Origin: Azohydromonas australica DSM 1124
GTDB taxonomy: Bacteria > Pseudomonadota > Gammaproteobacteria > Burkholderiales > Burkholderiaceae_C
Assembly (NCBI RefSeq): GCF_000430725.1
Contig: NZ_KE387211.1
Coordinates: 1 to 50,754 of the forward strand
DNA length: 50,754 nucleotides
Reading direction: 5' to 3'
Under the pieces are notes generated by a model that did not search any database, had not been told where the DNA came from, and worked only from the letters and a program-made list of their open reading frames with translations. The position numbers and the translations under genes are program-made. Position 1 is the stretch's first letter. Every line of letters starts with the position of its first letter. This document shows, piece after piece, positions 32,745 through 40,337 of the stretch.

Positions 32745-33713
32745 TCACAACCACCCCGCCTTCCTGAAGCGCCGGTACAGCAGCACGCAGGTCAGCAGGA
32801 TGGTGCCCAGCGCCAGCGGGTAGCCGTACTTCCACTTCAGCTCCGGCATGTGCTCGAAGTTCATGCCCCAGATGCCGGCGAAGGCGGTGGCCGCGGCAAA
32901 GATGCCGGCCCACGCGGCGAGCTGCTTGGTGATCTCCGACTCCTCGATGGTTACCATGGAGAGGTTGACCTGGATCGCCGTGCCGATGGTCTCGCGCAGC
33001 GTGTCGAGGCTGGCGTTGATGCGCAGCAGGTGGTCGTACACGTCGCGGAAATACTCGCGGTTGCCCTCGCACACCGCTGGCACCCGGCCACGCCAGAGCT
33101 TGCTCACCGCCTCCAGCAGCGGCGTCACGGCATGGCGCACGGTCATGATGCGCTGCTTGAGGTTGTAGAGCTGGCGGATGTTCTGGCGCGCCGAGCCGGA
33201 CTCGAAGATCTGCGCCTCCAGCGCCTCCAGCTCGGTCTCCATCATGTCGATGAGCGGGAAGTAGCGGTCCACCACCGCGTCCAGCAGCCCGTAGAGAACG
33301 AAGCCCGCACCATGCCGAAGCAGGTGGGGCTCCTGTTCGGCGCGCTGGCGCACCCCGAGCAGGCTGTGGCGGCTGCGGTTGCGCACCGACAGCACGAAAT
33401 TCCGGCCCACGAAGGCGTCCACCTCGCCGAGCTGCAGCTCGTCCAGCGCGTTGATCTCCACGGTGTGCATCACCACGAAGAGCTGGTCGCCGTACTCCTC
33501 CACCTTGGGCCGCTGCTGGCCGTGGCTCGCATCCTCCACCGCCAGGTCGTGCAGCCCGAATTCGTGCTGCATGGTGGCCAGCTCCTCGTCGCTGGCGTCG
33601 CGCAGCGCGACCCACACGAAGCAGTCCGGCCGCTGGACATAGCGGCTGATGTCCTCGACCGGGATGTCGGAGAGCTTTTTTCCCTCCTGATAGACGACGC
33701 AGTTGATGAGCAT
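32745..33713 (-). CDS. corA: CorA-family divalent cation transporter
   Basis: 322 aa. It is an inner-membrane Mg2+ (or Co2+/Ni2+) channel. The long cytoplasmic alpha/beta domain is followed by two C-terminal membrane helices joined by the signature GMN in GIWGMNFEHMPE. The tail is positively charged (YRRFRKAGWL). The start is ATG 33713 (MLINCVVYQEGKKLSD); the upstream frame is unlikely. It lies in antisense orientation between nifK/FeSII and nifE, so it interrupts the nif block. Whether it supplies a metal or Mg2+ for nitrogenase is unknown. Confidence 0.92.
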   Translation of the reverse strand: MLINCVVYQEGKKLSDIPVEDISRYVQRPDCFVWVALRDASDEELATMQHEFGLHDLAVEDASHGQQRPKVEEYGDQLFVVMHTVEINALDELQLGEVDAFVGRNFVLSVRNRSRHSLLGVRQRAEQEPHLLRHGAGFVLYGLLDAVVDRYFPLIDMMETELEALEAQIFESGSARQNIRQLYNLKQRIMTVRHAVTPLLEAVSKLWRGRVPAVCEGNREYFRDVYDHLLRINASLDTLRETIGTAIQVNLSMVTIEESEITKQLAAWAGIFAAATAFAGIWGMNFEHMPELKWKYGYPLALGTILLTCVLLYRRFRKAGWL

Positions 33714-33814
33714 GGCGGCAAGCTTCCTGGGCAACCCGACATTCTTGCGCATCGTGAAAGTCGACCCTTCCGGAAAGGGTCCTGCAGCGGGCCGGCCGCG
33801 CTCGCGCCGGCGCA

Positions 33815-33826
33815 TGTCGCGATTGT
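33815..33826. promoter_or_regulatory. TGTCGCGATTGT element upstream of nifE
   Basis: These 12 bases also occur at 19952-19963, overlapping the NifA-type site of nifB. Here they lie 75 bases upstream of the nifE sigma-54 promoter. They contain the TGTCGC half-site seen in the nifH activator site but lack a matching ACA partner at the right spacing. Confidence 0.4.
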
Positions 33827-33901
33827 CGAGAACCATCCAAGCCTCTGCCGCCAAACCCTTGGCGCACGGCCGGTTTGTTCCAGATCATGCAGTGCGAGCC
33901 C

Positions 33902-33918
33902 TGGCATCGAACCTGCAT
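33902..33918 (+). promoter_or_regulatory. Sigma-54 promoter of nifEN
   Basis: TGGCAT-CGAAC-CTGCAT has GG-N10-GC spacing and one mismatch in each element. The predicted transcription start near 33928 rules out the in-frame ATG at 33875 and supports ATG 33947 for nifE. Confidence 0.78.
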
Positions 33919-33946
33919 AGGCCCCTGCGCACGCCCAGGAGAACCC

Positions 33947-35356
33947 ATGTTGCCCAGCCTAAAGGACAAGATTGCACAGGTCTTCGACGAGCCCGGTTGT
34001 GATCACAACCAAGGCAAGGACGAGAAGGCGCGCAAGAAAGGCTGCACCAAGCAGCTCACCCCCGGCGCCGCCGCGGGCGGCTGCGCCTTCGACGGCGCCA
34101 AGATCGCGCTGCAGCCCATCGTGGACGTGGCCCACCTGGTACACGGCCCCATCGCCTGCGAGGGCAATGCCTGGGACAACCGGCACAGCGCCTCCTCGGG
34201 CTCGGAGATGTACCGGCTGGGCTTCACCACCGACATCAACGAGCTCGACGTCATCTACGGCGCCGAGAAGCGGCTGTACAAGGCCATCCGCCAGATCCTG
34301 GACGAAAAGGACCCGGCCGCGGTCTTCGTCTACCAGACCTGCGTCACCGGCCTCATCGGCGACGACATCGAGGCCGTGTGCAAGCGCGCCAGCGAGAAGT
34401 TCGGCAAGCCGGTGATCCCGGTCAACGCCCCGGGCTTCGCCGGCCCGAAGAACCTGGGCAACAAGCTCGGCGCCGAGGCCCTGCTGGACTACGTGATCGG
34501 CACCGTTGAGCCCGAAACGACGACGCCCTACGACATCAACATCATCGGCGAGTACAACCTCTCCGGCGAGCTCTGGCAGGTCAAGCCGCTGCTCGAAGCC
34601 TTGGGCATCCGCGTGCTGAGCTGCATCTCGGGCGACGGCCGCTACCGCGAGGTGGCCAGCGCGCACCGCGCCAAGGCCAACATGATGGTGTGCTCGAAGT
34701 CGATGATCAACGTCGCCACGCGCATGCAGCAGCGCTGGAACATCCCGTACTTCGAAGGCTCCTTCTACGGCATCTCGGACATGAGCACCACGCTGCGCGA
34801 GATCGCGCGGCTGCTGGTGGAACAGGGTGCCGATGCCGAGCTCAAGGACCGCACCGAGGCGCTGATCGCGGTGGAGGAGGCGCGTGCCTACGAGCGCATC
34901 CGCGCCTACCGCCAGCGCCTCACGGGCAAGAAGGTGCTGCTGATCACCGGCGGCGTGAAGAGCTGGTCGGTGGTCTCGGCGCTGCAGGAAGCCGGCCTGG
35001 AAGTGGTGGGCACCAGCGTCAAGAAGAGCACCAGGGAAGACAAGGAAAAGATCAGGGAGATCATGGGCGACGACGCGCACATGATCGACGACCTGAGCCC
35101 GCGCGAGATGTACGCCATGCTGCGCGACGCCAAGGCCGACATCATGCTCAGCGGCGGCCGCAGCCAGTTCGTGGCCCTCAAGGCGCGCATGCCCTGGATG
35201 GACATCAACCAGGAGCGCCACCACGCCTTCGCCGGCTACGAGGGCATGGTCACCATGATCGCCGAGATCGACAAGGCGCTCTTCAACCCCGTGTGGCAGC
35301 AGGTGCGCGCTCCTGCGCCCTGGGAAGACACGGCGGAAGCCGCGCTGCCGGTCTGA
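33947..35356 (+). CDS. nifE: NifE, FeMo-co scaffold subunit
   Basis: 469 aa. Together with NifN it forms the NifEN scaffold, where NifB-co is converted to FeMo-co. It is a NifD paralogue: GCAFDGAKIALQPIVDVAHLVHGPIACEGNAWDNR, VYQTCVTGLIGDDIEAVC, and VVSALQEAGLEVVGTSVKKSTREDKEKI. The ending NPVWQQVRAPAPW is NifE-like. The start ATG has GGAGAACCC before it. nifN follows after 25 bases. Confidence 0.98.
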   Translation: MLPSLKDKIAQVFDEPGCDHNQGKDEKARKKGCTKQLTPGAAAGGCAFDGAKIALQPIVDVAHLVHGPIACEGNAWDNRHSASSGSEMYRLGFTTDINELDVIYGAEKRLYKAIRQILDEKDPAAVFVYQTCVTGLIGDDIEAVCKRASEKFGKPVIPVNAPGFAGPKNLGNKLGAEALLDYVIGTVEPETTTPYDINIIGEYNLSGELWQVKPLLEALGIRVLSCISGDGRYREVASAHRAKANMMVCSKSMINVATRMQQRWNIPYFEGSFYGISDMSTTLREIARLLVEQGADAELKDRTEALIAVEEARAYERIRAYRQRLTGKKVLLITGGVKSWSVVSALQEAGLEVVGTSVKKSTREDKEKIREIMGDDAHMIDDLSPREMYAMLRDAKADIMLSGGRSQFVALKARMPWMDINQERHHAFAGYEGMVTMIAEIDKALFNPVWQQVRAPAPWEDTAEAALPV

Positions 35357-35381
35357 AGCCCCGCCAACACTGGAGCACGCC

Positions 35382-36785
35382 ATGGCACTGGTCACCGAAT
35401 CCAAGAAAGCCGCCGCCGTCAACCCGCTCAAGATGAGCCAGCCGCTGGGCGCGAGCTACGCCTTCATGGGCCTGGCCTCGTGCATGCCCGTGATGCACGG
35501 CTCGCAGGGCTGCACCTCCTTCGGCCTGGTGCTGCTGGTGCGCCACTTCAAGGAGGCCATCCCGCTGCAGACCACGGCGATGAACGAGGCCACCACCATC
35601 ATGGGCGGCTACGACAACCTGGAGAAGGCGCTGCTGAACATCCGCTCGCGCGCCAAGCCCAAGCTGATCGCCATCTGCTCCACCGGCCTGACCGAGACCA
35701 AGGGCGATGACGTCGAGGCCTTCATCCGCCTGGCACAGGCCAAGCACCCGGAGCTCAAGGACACGGCCGTGGTGTACGCCTCCACGCCCGACTACGTGGG
35801 CGCCTTCCAAGACGGCTGGGCCGCGGCCGCGACGGCACTGGTGTCGAGCCTGCCGCGCGAGAACGAGCCCAAGGTGGCGGGCAAGCTGGCGGTGCTGCCG
35901 GGCTGCCACGTCACGCCGGGCGACATCGAGGAGCTGCACGAGATCATCGAATCCTTCGGGCTGCAGCCGGTGTTCGCGCCGGACGTGTCGGGCTCGCTGG
36001 ACGGACACATCCCGGAGGCCTGGCTGGGCCACACGCTGGGCGGCACCACGCTGGAAGACCTGCAGGCCCTGGGCGGCGCGGAACACGCCATCGCCATCGG
36101 CGAGCAGATGCGCCCGGCCGCCGAGGCGCTGCAGGCGCGCTGCGGCGTGCCGTTCACGCTGTTCGACCGCCTCACCGGGCTGACGGCCTCCGACGCGCTG
36201 GTGAAATTCCTCGGCCAGCTCAGCGGGCAGCCGGCGGCCGCGAAGCTGCGGCGCCAGCGCAGCCAGCTCGTGGACGCGATGCTGGACGGCCACTTCCACT
36301 TCGGCAACGTCAAGGTGGCGCTGGGCGCGGAGCCCGACCTGCTGTGGTCCGCTGGCAGTTTCCTCGCCGAGATGGGTGCGGAGCTGACCGTGTGCGTGAC
36401 CACCACCAAGTCGCCGCTGCTGGAGCGCATGCCCACGGCCGAGGTGCACATCGGCGACCTGGAGGACCTGGAGCGCAGCGCGCAGGCCACGGGTTGCGAC
36501 CTGTTGATGACGCACTCGCATGGCCGCCAGGCCGCGCATCGCCTGAACAAGCCGCTGTTCCGGCTCGGCATCCCGACGTTCGACCGCATCGGCAACTCGC
36601 ACATCTGCCATGTCGGCTACCGCGGCAGCCGCAACTTCGTCTACGAGGTCGGCAATCTCCTGATGGACCAGATTCACCATGCAAGCCCCGACGACTGGCC
36701 GCTTACGCCTGCGGCCCGGGCCGCGGCCGCCGGTCTGGCGCAGCCTGCCGCACCGAGCGACGACGTTGCCGAGATCGGCCTTTGA
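35382..36785 (+). CDS. nifN: NifN, FeMo-co scaffold subunit
   Basis: 467 aa, a NifK paralogue. N-terminal NPLKMSQPLGASYAFMGLASCMPVMHGSQGCTSFGLVLLVRHFKEAIPLQTTAMNE is the NifN signature, followed by CSTGLTETKGDDVEAF and GRQAAHRLNKPLFRLGIPTFDRIGNSHICHVGYRG. It partners with NifE in the scaffold heterotetramer. The distal end contains an Ala-rich tail. nifX starts 31 bases later. Confidence 0.98.
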   Translation: MALVTESKKAAAVNPLKMSQPLGASYAFMGLASCMPVMHGSQGCTSFGLVLLVRHFKEAIPLQTTAMNEATTIMGGYDNLEKALLNIRSRAKPKLIAICSTGLTETKGDDVEAFIRLAQAKHPELKDTAVVYASTPDYVGAFQDGWAAAATALVSSLPRENEPKVAGKLAVLPGCHVTPGDIEELHEIIESFGLQPVFAPDVSGSLDGHIPEAWLGHTLGGTTLEDLQALGGAEHAIAIGEQMRPAAEALQARCGVPFTLFDRLTGLTASDALVKFLGQLSGQPAAAKLRRQRSQLVDAMLDGHFHFGNVKVALGAEPDLLWSAGSFLAEMGAELTVCVTTTKSPLLERMPTAEVHIGDLEDLERSAQATGCDLLMTHSHGRQAAHRLNKPLFRLGIPTFDRIGNSHICHVGYRGSRNFVYEVGNLLMDQIHHASPDDWPLTPAARAAAAGLAQPAAPSDDVAEIGL

Positions 36786-36816
36786 ACCGTACCGAACCCC
36801 AGAGGAGTACCCGCCC

Positions 36817-37227
36817 ATGAAAGTTGCCTTTGCCACCCAGGACCAGCAGCGCGTGGACGCGCACTTCGGCTGGGCTAAGCACCTGGCCGTCTACGAGGTG
36901 ACGGCCGACGGCTGCACCTTCGTCGAGGACTTCGCCTTCGGCGACAACCTGGCCGAGGACGGCGACGAGGACAAGCTCGCGCCCAAGCTGGCCGCCATCG
37001 GCGACTGCGCCATCGTCTACGTGGCCGCCATCGGCGGCTCGGCCGCGGCCCGCGTCGTGGCCAGCGGCATCCACCCGGTGAAAGTCACCGGCCCGGACCC
37101 GATCAAGGAGATCCTTGAAAAGCTCCAGGTGGTGCTCAAGGGAACGCCGCCGCCGTGGCTGCGCAAGGCACTGCTCAAGGGCAAGGAAAAGACCTTCGAT
37201 TTCGACGAGGAAGAGGTGAACCAATGA
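36817..37227 (+). CDS. nifX: NifX, FeMo-co precursor carrier
   Basis: 136 aa. MKVAFATQDQQRVDAHFGWAKHLAVYEV opens the dinitrogenase-cofactor domain also fused to NifB here. CAIVYVAAIGGSAAARVVASGIHPVKV and the acidic tail FDFDEEEVNQ follow. It binds NifB-co and the VK cluster and passes them to NifEN. The stop codon overlaps the next ATG by four bases. Confidence 0.96.
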   Translation: MKVAFATQDQQRVDAHFGWAKHLAVYEVTADGCTFVEDFAFGDNLAEDGDEDKLAPKLAAIGDCAIVYVAAIGGSAAARVVASGIHPVKVTGPDPIKEILEKLQVVLKGTPPPWLRKALLKGKEKTFDFDEEEVNQ

Positions 37228-37700
37228 GCGAAGTGCAGGAGCAAGGCGCCGATGAAGCGCTGTTGCAGGACCGCTTCATCCGCGAGCTGATCAAGCAGCT
37301 GCGCGCGCAGGACACGCACGGCACCTGGGAGGGCAAGAGCGACCTGAAGCTGCTGGAGCCCTACATCATCACGGCCGAGCAGCGGCGCCAGATGCCGATG
37401 ATGGGCGACCCGGACCCCGAGACGCTGTGGCGGCTGGACCTGTTCCACAACGCCATCGGCCTGGCCATCGAGCGTGCCACGGGCTGCATGGTCGCGCCCA
37501 TGATGAAGATGAGCCACGAGGGCTTCGGCCGCGCGGTGCTCACCACGGGCCGCCTCATCGTCGTCAACCGCTACCTGCGCGACGTGCACCGCTTCTTCGG
37601 CTATGCCTCGCTGCAGAAACTGGCCGAAGCGGGCAACAAGCTCGTGGACGAAGGCATTTCGATGATCGAACAGTACAAGGAGGTAGCAACCTATGGCTGA
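37224..37700 (+). CDS. NifX-associated nitrogen fixation protein (DUF269 family)
   Basis: 158 aa. Family stretches are FIRELIKQLRAQDTHGTWEGKSD, LLEPYIITAEQRRQMPMMGDPDP and MMKMSHEGFGRAVLTTGRLIVVNRYLRDVHRFFGY. It is found after nifX in most diazotrophs, but its role is not settled. It overlaps nifX at the start and the next gene at its end by 8 bases, so all three are co-translated. Confidence 0.95.
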   Translation: MSEVQEQGADEALLQDRFIRELIKQLRAQDTHGTWEGKSDLKLLEPYIITAEQRRQMPMMGDPDPETLWRLDLFHNAIGLAIERATGCMVAPMMKMSHEGFGRAVLTTGRLIVVNRYLRDVHRFFGYASLQKLAEAGNKLVDEGISMIEQYKEVATYG

Positions 37701-37896
37701 CATCGACGCCCTGAAGGCCGACGTCAAGAAGCTCAACGCCAAGGCCACGCAGGCCAAGATGGACCTGCACGACCTCAGCGAGGAGCTGCCCACCAACTGG
37801 GAGCGCATCCCCGAGGTGGCCCGCATCGCGCACGAGGCGCACGAGGCCCTGGTGGCCGCGCGCGCCAGGCTCGCCGCCGCGCAGGCAGCGGCTTGA
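37693..37896 (+). CDS. Small nif-associated protein (CCE_0567/DUF683 family)
   Basis: 67 aa, two helices likely forming a coiled-coil hairpin. The pattern IDALKADVKKLNAKATQAKMDLHDLSEELPTNWERIPEVA is that of the small protein always placed after the DUF269 gene. Some members bind metal. Its start overlaps the previous gene by 8 bases. Confidence 0.92.
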   Translation: MADIDALKADVKKLNAKATQAKMDLHDLSEELPTNWERIPEVARIAHEAHEALVAARARLAAAQAAA

Positions 37897-37923
37897 AACA
37901 GCCGGCCTGGCCGGAAGAGGAAT

Positions 37924-37997
37924 CCGTTCGGGCTGAGCTTGTCGAAGCCCCGCCGCCCGAGAGGTTGCGGACGCTTCTACAAGCTCAGGGCGAACCG
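37924..37997. repeat. REP-like inverted repeat before fdxB
   Basis: A long imperfect inverted repeat is formed by 37924-37950, which opens CCGTTCGGGCTGAG, and 37974-37997. The same element recurs upstream of fixA (48581-48654). It fills most of the 124-base gap between the DUF683 gene and fdxB. Confidence 0.85.
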
Positions 37998-38020
37998 ACC
38001 AAGCAACAACAGAGACTGTC

Positions 38021-38326
38021 ATGAGCAATTTCAGCGTCACCATGCCTTCGGGCGAAAGCTGGACCCCGAACTTCGTCGAGTCCATCAACGAGGAAAAGTG
38101 CATCGGCTGCGGCCGCTGCTTCCGCGTCTGCCCGCGCGGCGTGCTGGAGCTCATCGGCCTGGACGAGGACGGCGAGCGCATCGGACTGGACCCGGACGGC
38201 GACGATGACGAGGAATACGAGAAGAAGGTGATGACCATCGCCCACAAGGAGCTGTGCATCGGCTGCACGGCCTGCTCCAAGATCTGTCCGAAGAAGTGCT
38301 ACACGCACGCTCCGGCGGCGGTGTGA
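38021..38326 (+). CDS. fdxB: Ferredoxin III, nif-specific (FdxB)
   Basis: 101 aa. There are two [4Fe-4S] motifs, CIGCGRCFRVCPRG and CIGCTACSKICPKKC, separated by an acidic insert (GLDEDGERIGLDPDGDDDEEYEKK). The N-terminal GESWTPNFVESINEEKC matches the nif-specific ferredoxin III family. It is probably an electron donor for cofactor assembly. nifQ follows two bases after the stop. Confidence 0.95.
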   Translation: MSNFSVTMPSGESWTPNFVESINEEKCIGCGRCFRVCPRGVLELIGLDEDGERIGLDPDGDDDEEYEKKVMTIAHKELCIGCTACSKICPKKCYTHAPAAV

Positions 38327-38328
38327 CC

Positions 38329-38730
38329 ATGCTGGCCCAGCAGCGCTTCCTCCCCCAGCCTCTGCCGCTGGCCATGGCCCGGCGCGCCTCGCGTGACGAC
38401 GAGGTGCAGGACGTGGTGGCACTGCTGCTGGACCATTCGGATACTCAGGCCGGCACGCCGGCCGAGATCGCGCACATGGCCGAGACCATCGCGGTGGCCT
38501 GCCTGGGCGACAACCACCTGTGGCAGGACCTGCAGCTGGCCAACCGCGCCGAGCTCTCGGCGTTGATGAAACACTGGTTCCCGACGCTGGTCGCACGCAA
38601 CGTCGCGGACATGAAGTGGAAGAAGTTCCTCTACAAGCAGCTGTGCGAGCGCGAGGAGATCTTCGTGTGCAAGGCGCCGAGCTGCGCCGTGTGCAACGAC
38701 CAGCCGGTGTGCTTCGGCCCGGAAACCTGA
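38329..38730 (+). CDS. nifQ: NifQ, molybdenum donor for FeMo-co
   Basis: 133 aa. NifQ carries a Mo-Fe-S cluster and delivers Mo to NifEN/NifH. The C-terminal ligand motif C-x4-C-x2-C-x5-C is present as CKAPSCAVCNDQPVCFG. Upstream are HLWQDLQLANRAELSALMKHWFPTLVARNVADMKWKKFLYKQLCERE, all typical. It is shorter than most NifQ proteins (about 170-190 aa) because the N-terminal region is reduced. ATG 38329 overlaps nothing and directly follows fdxB. Confidence 0.93.
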   Translation: MLAQQRFLPQPLPLAMARRASRDDEVQDVVALLLDHSDTQAGTPAEIAHMAETIAVACLGDNHLWQDLQLANRAELSALMKHWFPTLVARNVADMKWKKFLYKQLCEREEIFVCKAPSCAVCNDQPVCFGPET

Positions 38731-38827
38731 CCCGGCCCCGCGGTCGCTGCGCCGTGCCGTGCCGTCGGCACAGAGCATTACGTGGCGGCAAACGCCGTGG
38801 CGCTGTGGCCTGTTTCGTTCCCCATGC

Positions 38828-38850
38828 AAAAAAAGCCGCCCGAAGGCGGC
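38828..38850 (-). terminator. Intrinsic terminator of the cytochrome c peroxidase gene
   Basis: Read on the minus strand: GCCGCC-TTCG-GGCGGC followed by seven T. It lies 45 bases after the stop codon of the gene at 38896. Confidence 0.85.
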
Positions 38851-38895
38851 CTGAAGCTCCCGTGGCGGCCGGCCGTCGCCTCGGCCGGCCAGACC

Positions 38896-39897
38896 TCAGA
38901 ACGGTTGCGGACGCAGCGTGGCGTCGGTGCTCGGCGGCAGGATGGGCAGCGCGAACTTGGGCTGCTCGCCGGTGAGCGTCTTGAGGAAGGCCACGATCTG
39001 CGCGTTCTCCGCGGCCGTGAAGGTGCGGCCGAGCTGCAGCCGGCCCATGGTGTCCACGGCCTGCGTCAGCGTGGCGGCCTCGCCGTCGTGGAAGTAGGGG
39101 TAGGTGAGTTCCACGTTGCGCAGCGTGGGCACCTTGAAGTTGAAGCGGTCGGCGTCCTTGCCCGTCACGGCCACGCGGCCCTCGGCCGGGCTGCTGGCCG
39201 TGTACGGCGCCACCACTCCCATCTTCTGGAACGAGTTGCCACCTACGGCCGGGCCGTTGTGGCAGGCGGTGCAGCCGCTTTCCTTGAACAGCTTGTAGCC
39301 CGCGAGTTCGTCCTTGGCGAGCGCGTCCTTCTTGCCCATGAGCCACTGGTCGAAGCGCGAGTTGGGCGTGACCAGCGTCTCCTCGAAGGCGGCGATGGCC
39401 TTGGTGACGCCGTCGATGGTGACGGCATCGCTCTTGAACACCTTCCTGAACTCGGCCTGGTAGGCCGGGATGGAGGAGAGCACGCCCACCGCCAGCTCAT
39501 GCGTAAAGGCCATTTCGCCGGGGTTGGCGACGGGGCCGCCGGCCTGGTCCTTCAGCGTCTTGGCCCGGCCGTCCCAGAACTGCGCGAGGTTGAAGCTGGC
39601 GTTCAGCACCGTGGGCGCGTTGATGGGGCCCTTCTGCCAGTTGTGGCCGATGGAGGTCTTGAGGTTGTCGGTGCCGCCCATGCTGAGGTTGTGGCACGAG
39701 TTGCAGGAGATGAAGCCCGACTTGGACAGGCGGGGATCGAAGTACAGCTTCTTGCCCAGCTCCACCAGCGCGGGATCGGCCGGCTTGGCCGCCTTGATCG
39801 GCTGAATGGGCTCGCCGCCTGCCGCACCCGCGGCCTGCGCGGCGCCGGCGAAGACGAATGCAATGGCAAGAGCGAGGGGCTTGAAGGTACTGCTCAT
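38896..39897 (-). CDS. Diheme cytochrome c peroxidase family, periplasmic
   Basis: 333 aa. A signal peptide (MSSTFKPLALAIAFVFAGAAQA) is followed by two heme c sites, FISCNSCHNLS and GCTACHNGP, in the order and spacing of bacterial CcpA/MauG-type proteins. FFDGRAKTL-like FWDGRAKTLKDQ and GEMAF, and late YFHDGEAATL, agree with peroxidases. It would reduce H2O2 using periplasmic electron donors. It lies on the minus strand between nifQ and the ISC operon. A role in protecting nitrogenase from peroxide is possible but unproven. Confidence 0.93.
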   Translation of the reverse strand: MSSTFKPLALAIAFVFAGAAQAAGAAGGEPIQPIKAAKPADPALVELGKKLYFDPRLSKSGFISCNSCHNLSMGGTDNLKTSIGHNWQKGPINAPTVLNASFNLAQFWDGRAKTLKDQAGGPVANPGEMAFTHELAVGVLSSIPAYQAEFRKVFKSDAVTIDGVTKAIAAFEETLVTPNSRFDQWLMGKKDALAKDELAGYKLFKESGCTACHNGPAVGGNSFQKMGVVAPYTASSPAEGRVAVTGKDADRFNFKVPTLRNVELTYPYFHDGEAATLTQAVDTMGRLQLGRTFTAAENAQIVAFLKTLTGEQPKFALPILPPSTDATLRPQPF

Positions 39898-40167
39898 GGT
39901 GATCTCCGTGATCGTTTTGTTTCCAACACAACATTCAGAGGCGGCATCCGCTGATGTGGTGAGCACTCCATGGAAGGAACGAAGCCATTACATCACCAGC
40001 CGGTACACCGTCCCATGACGGGCATCAACGTCCGGCGGTTCAATGGGGACGCAACTGACCTGCGTCAAAACCTCACCACGGCGGGGATATGCGTGGCGCG
40101 CATCGGTGCGCCGCCGCACGCCGGCAGTGCGCGCCAGCGGGAGCAGCCCGAGCGGAGATCCCGGGCG

Positions 40168-40183
40168 CGTCGCAGACCCTACA
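40168..40183. promoter_or_regulatory. Degenerate NifA-type site for the ISC operon
   Basis: CGT-N10-ACA (CGTCGCAGACCCTACA) has one mismatch to TGT-N10-ACA but keeps the GTCGC extension seen at nifH. It lies 105 bases upstream of the sigma-54 promoter of iscS. Confidence 0.4.
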
Positions 40184-40246
40184 AACCCGACACCTGCCGC
40201 ATGGCGCAGACCGCGCCTGGACCGGTCGCGACCCCATCTGGAGCGA

Positions 40247-40258
40247 TAAGTCTTTGAT
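40247..40258 (-). promoter_or_regulatory. IHF-like site upstream of iscS
   Basis: TAAGTCTTTGAT is identical to the 12 bases in the nifB promoter region and fits the IHF consensus except at the last position. It lies 30 bases before the sigma-54 promoter, against 18 bases at nifB, a difference of about one helical turn. Confidence 0.5.
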
Positions 40259-40288
40259 GCAACGCAACTTTCAGCACTGACTCAGGGT

Positions 40289-40304
40289 TGGCACGGTCCA
40301 TGCG
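40289..40304 (+). promoter_or_regulatory. Sigma-54 promoter of the ISC operon
   Basis: TGGCAC-GGTCC-ATGCG has a perfect -24 element and GG-N10-GC spacing. The predicted transcription start is near 40315, so the in-frame ATG at 40305 cannot be used and ATG 40338 is the start of iscS. Confidence 0.82.
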
Positions 40305-40337
40305 ATGAGCCAGGCAACGCAGCAGGGGAACTCACTT

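Larger units (their letters stand above)
39898..40337. other. Divergent intergenic region between peroxidase and iscS
   Basis: 440 bases without a protein gene. It holds the iscS sigma-54 promoter, an IHF-like site and a degenerate NifA-type site (listed separately). A CRP/FNR-like palindrome CTGAC-CTGC-GTCAA lies at 40055-40068, about 160 bases from the peroxidase start. A TGT-N10-ACA match at 39918-39933 is too close to the peroxidase start to be convincing. Confidence 0.65.

Noticed and set aside
33947..36785. vnfE/vnfN or an alternative nitrogenase
   Set aside because: The genes group with Mo-type nif order (nifX, DUF269, nifQ), and no vnfG or anfG is present.
39918..39933. TGT-N10-ACA match as a NifA site for the peroxidase gene
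   Set aside because: It lies about 20 bases from the start codon with no sigma-54 promoter in the right place, and is A/C-rich low complexity; probably chance.
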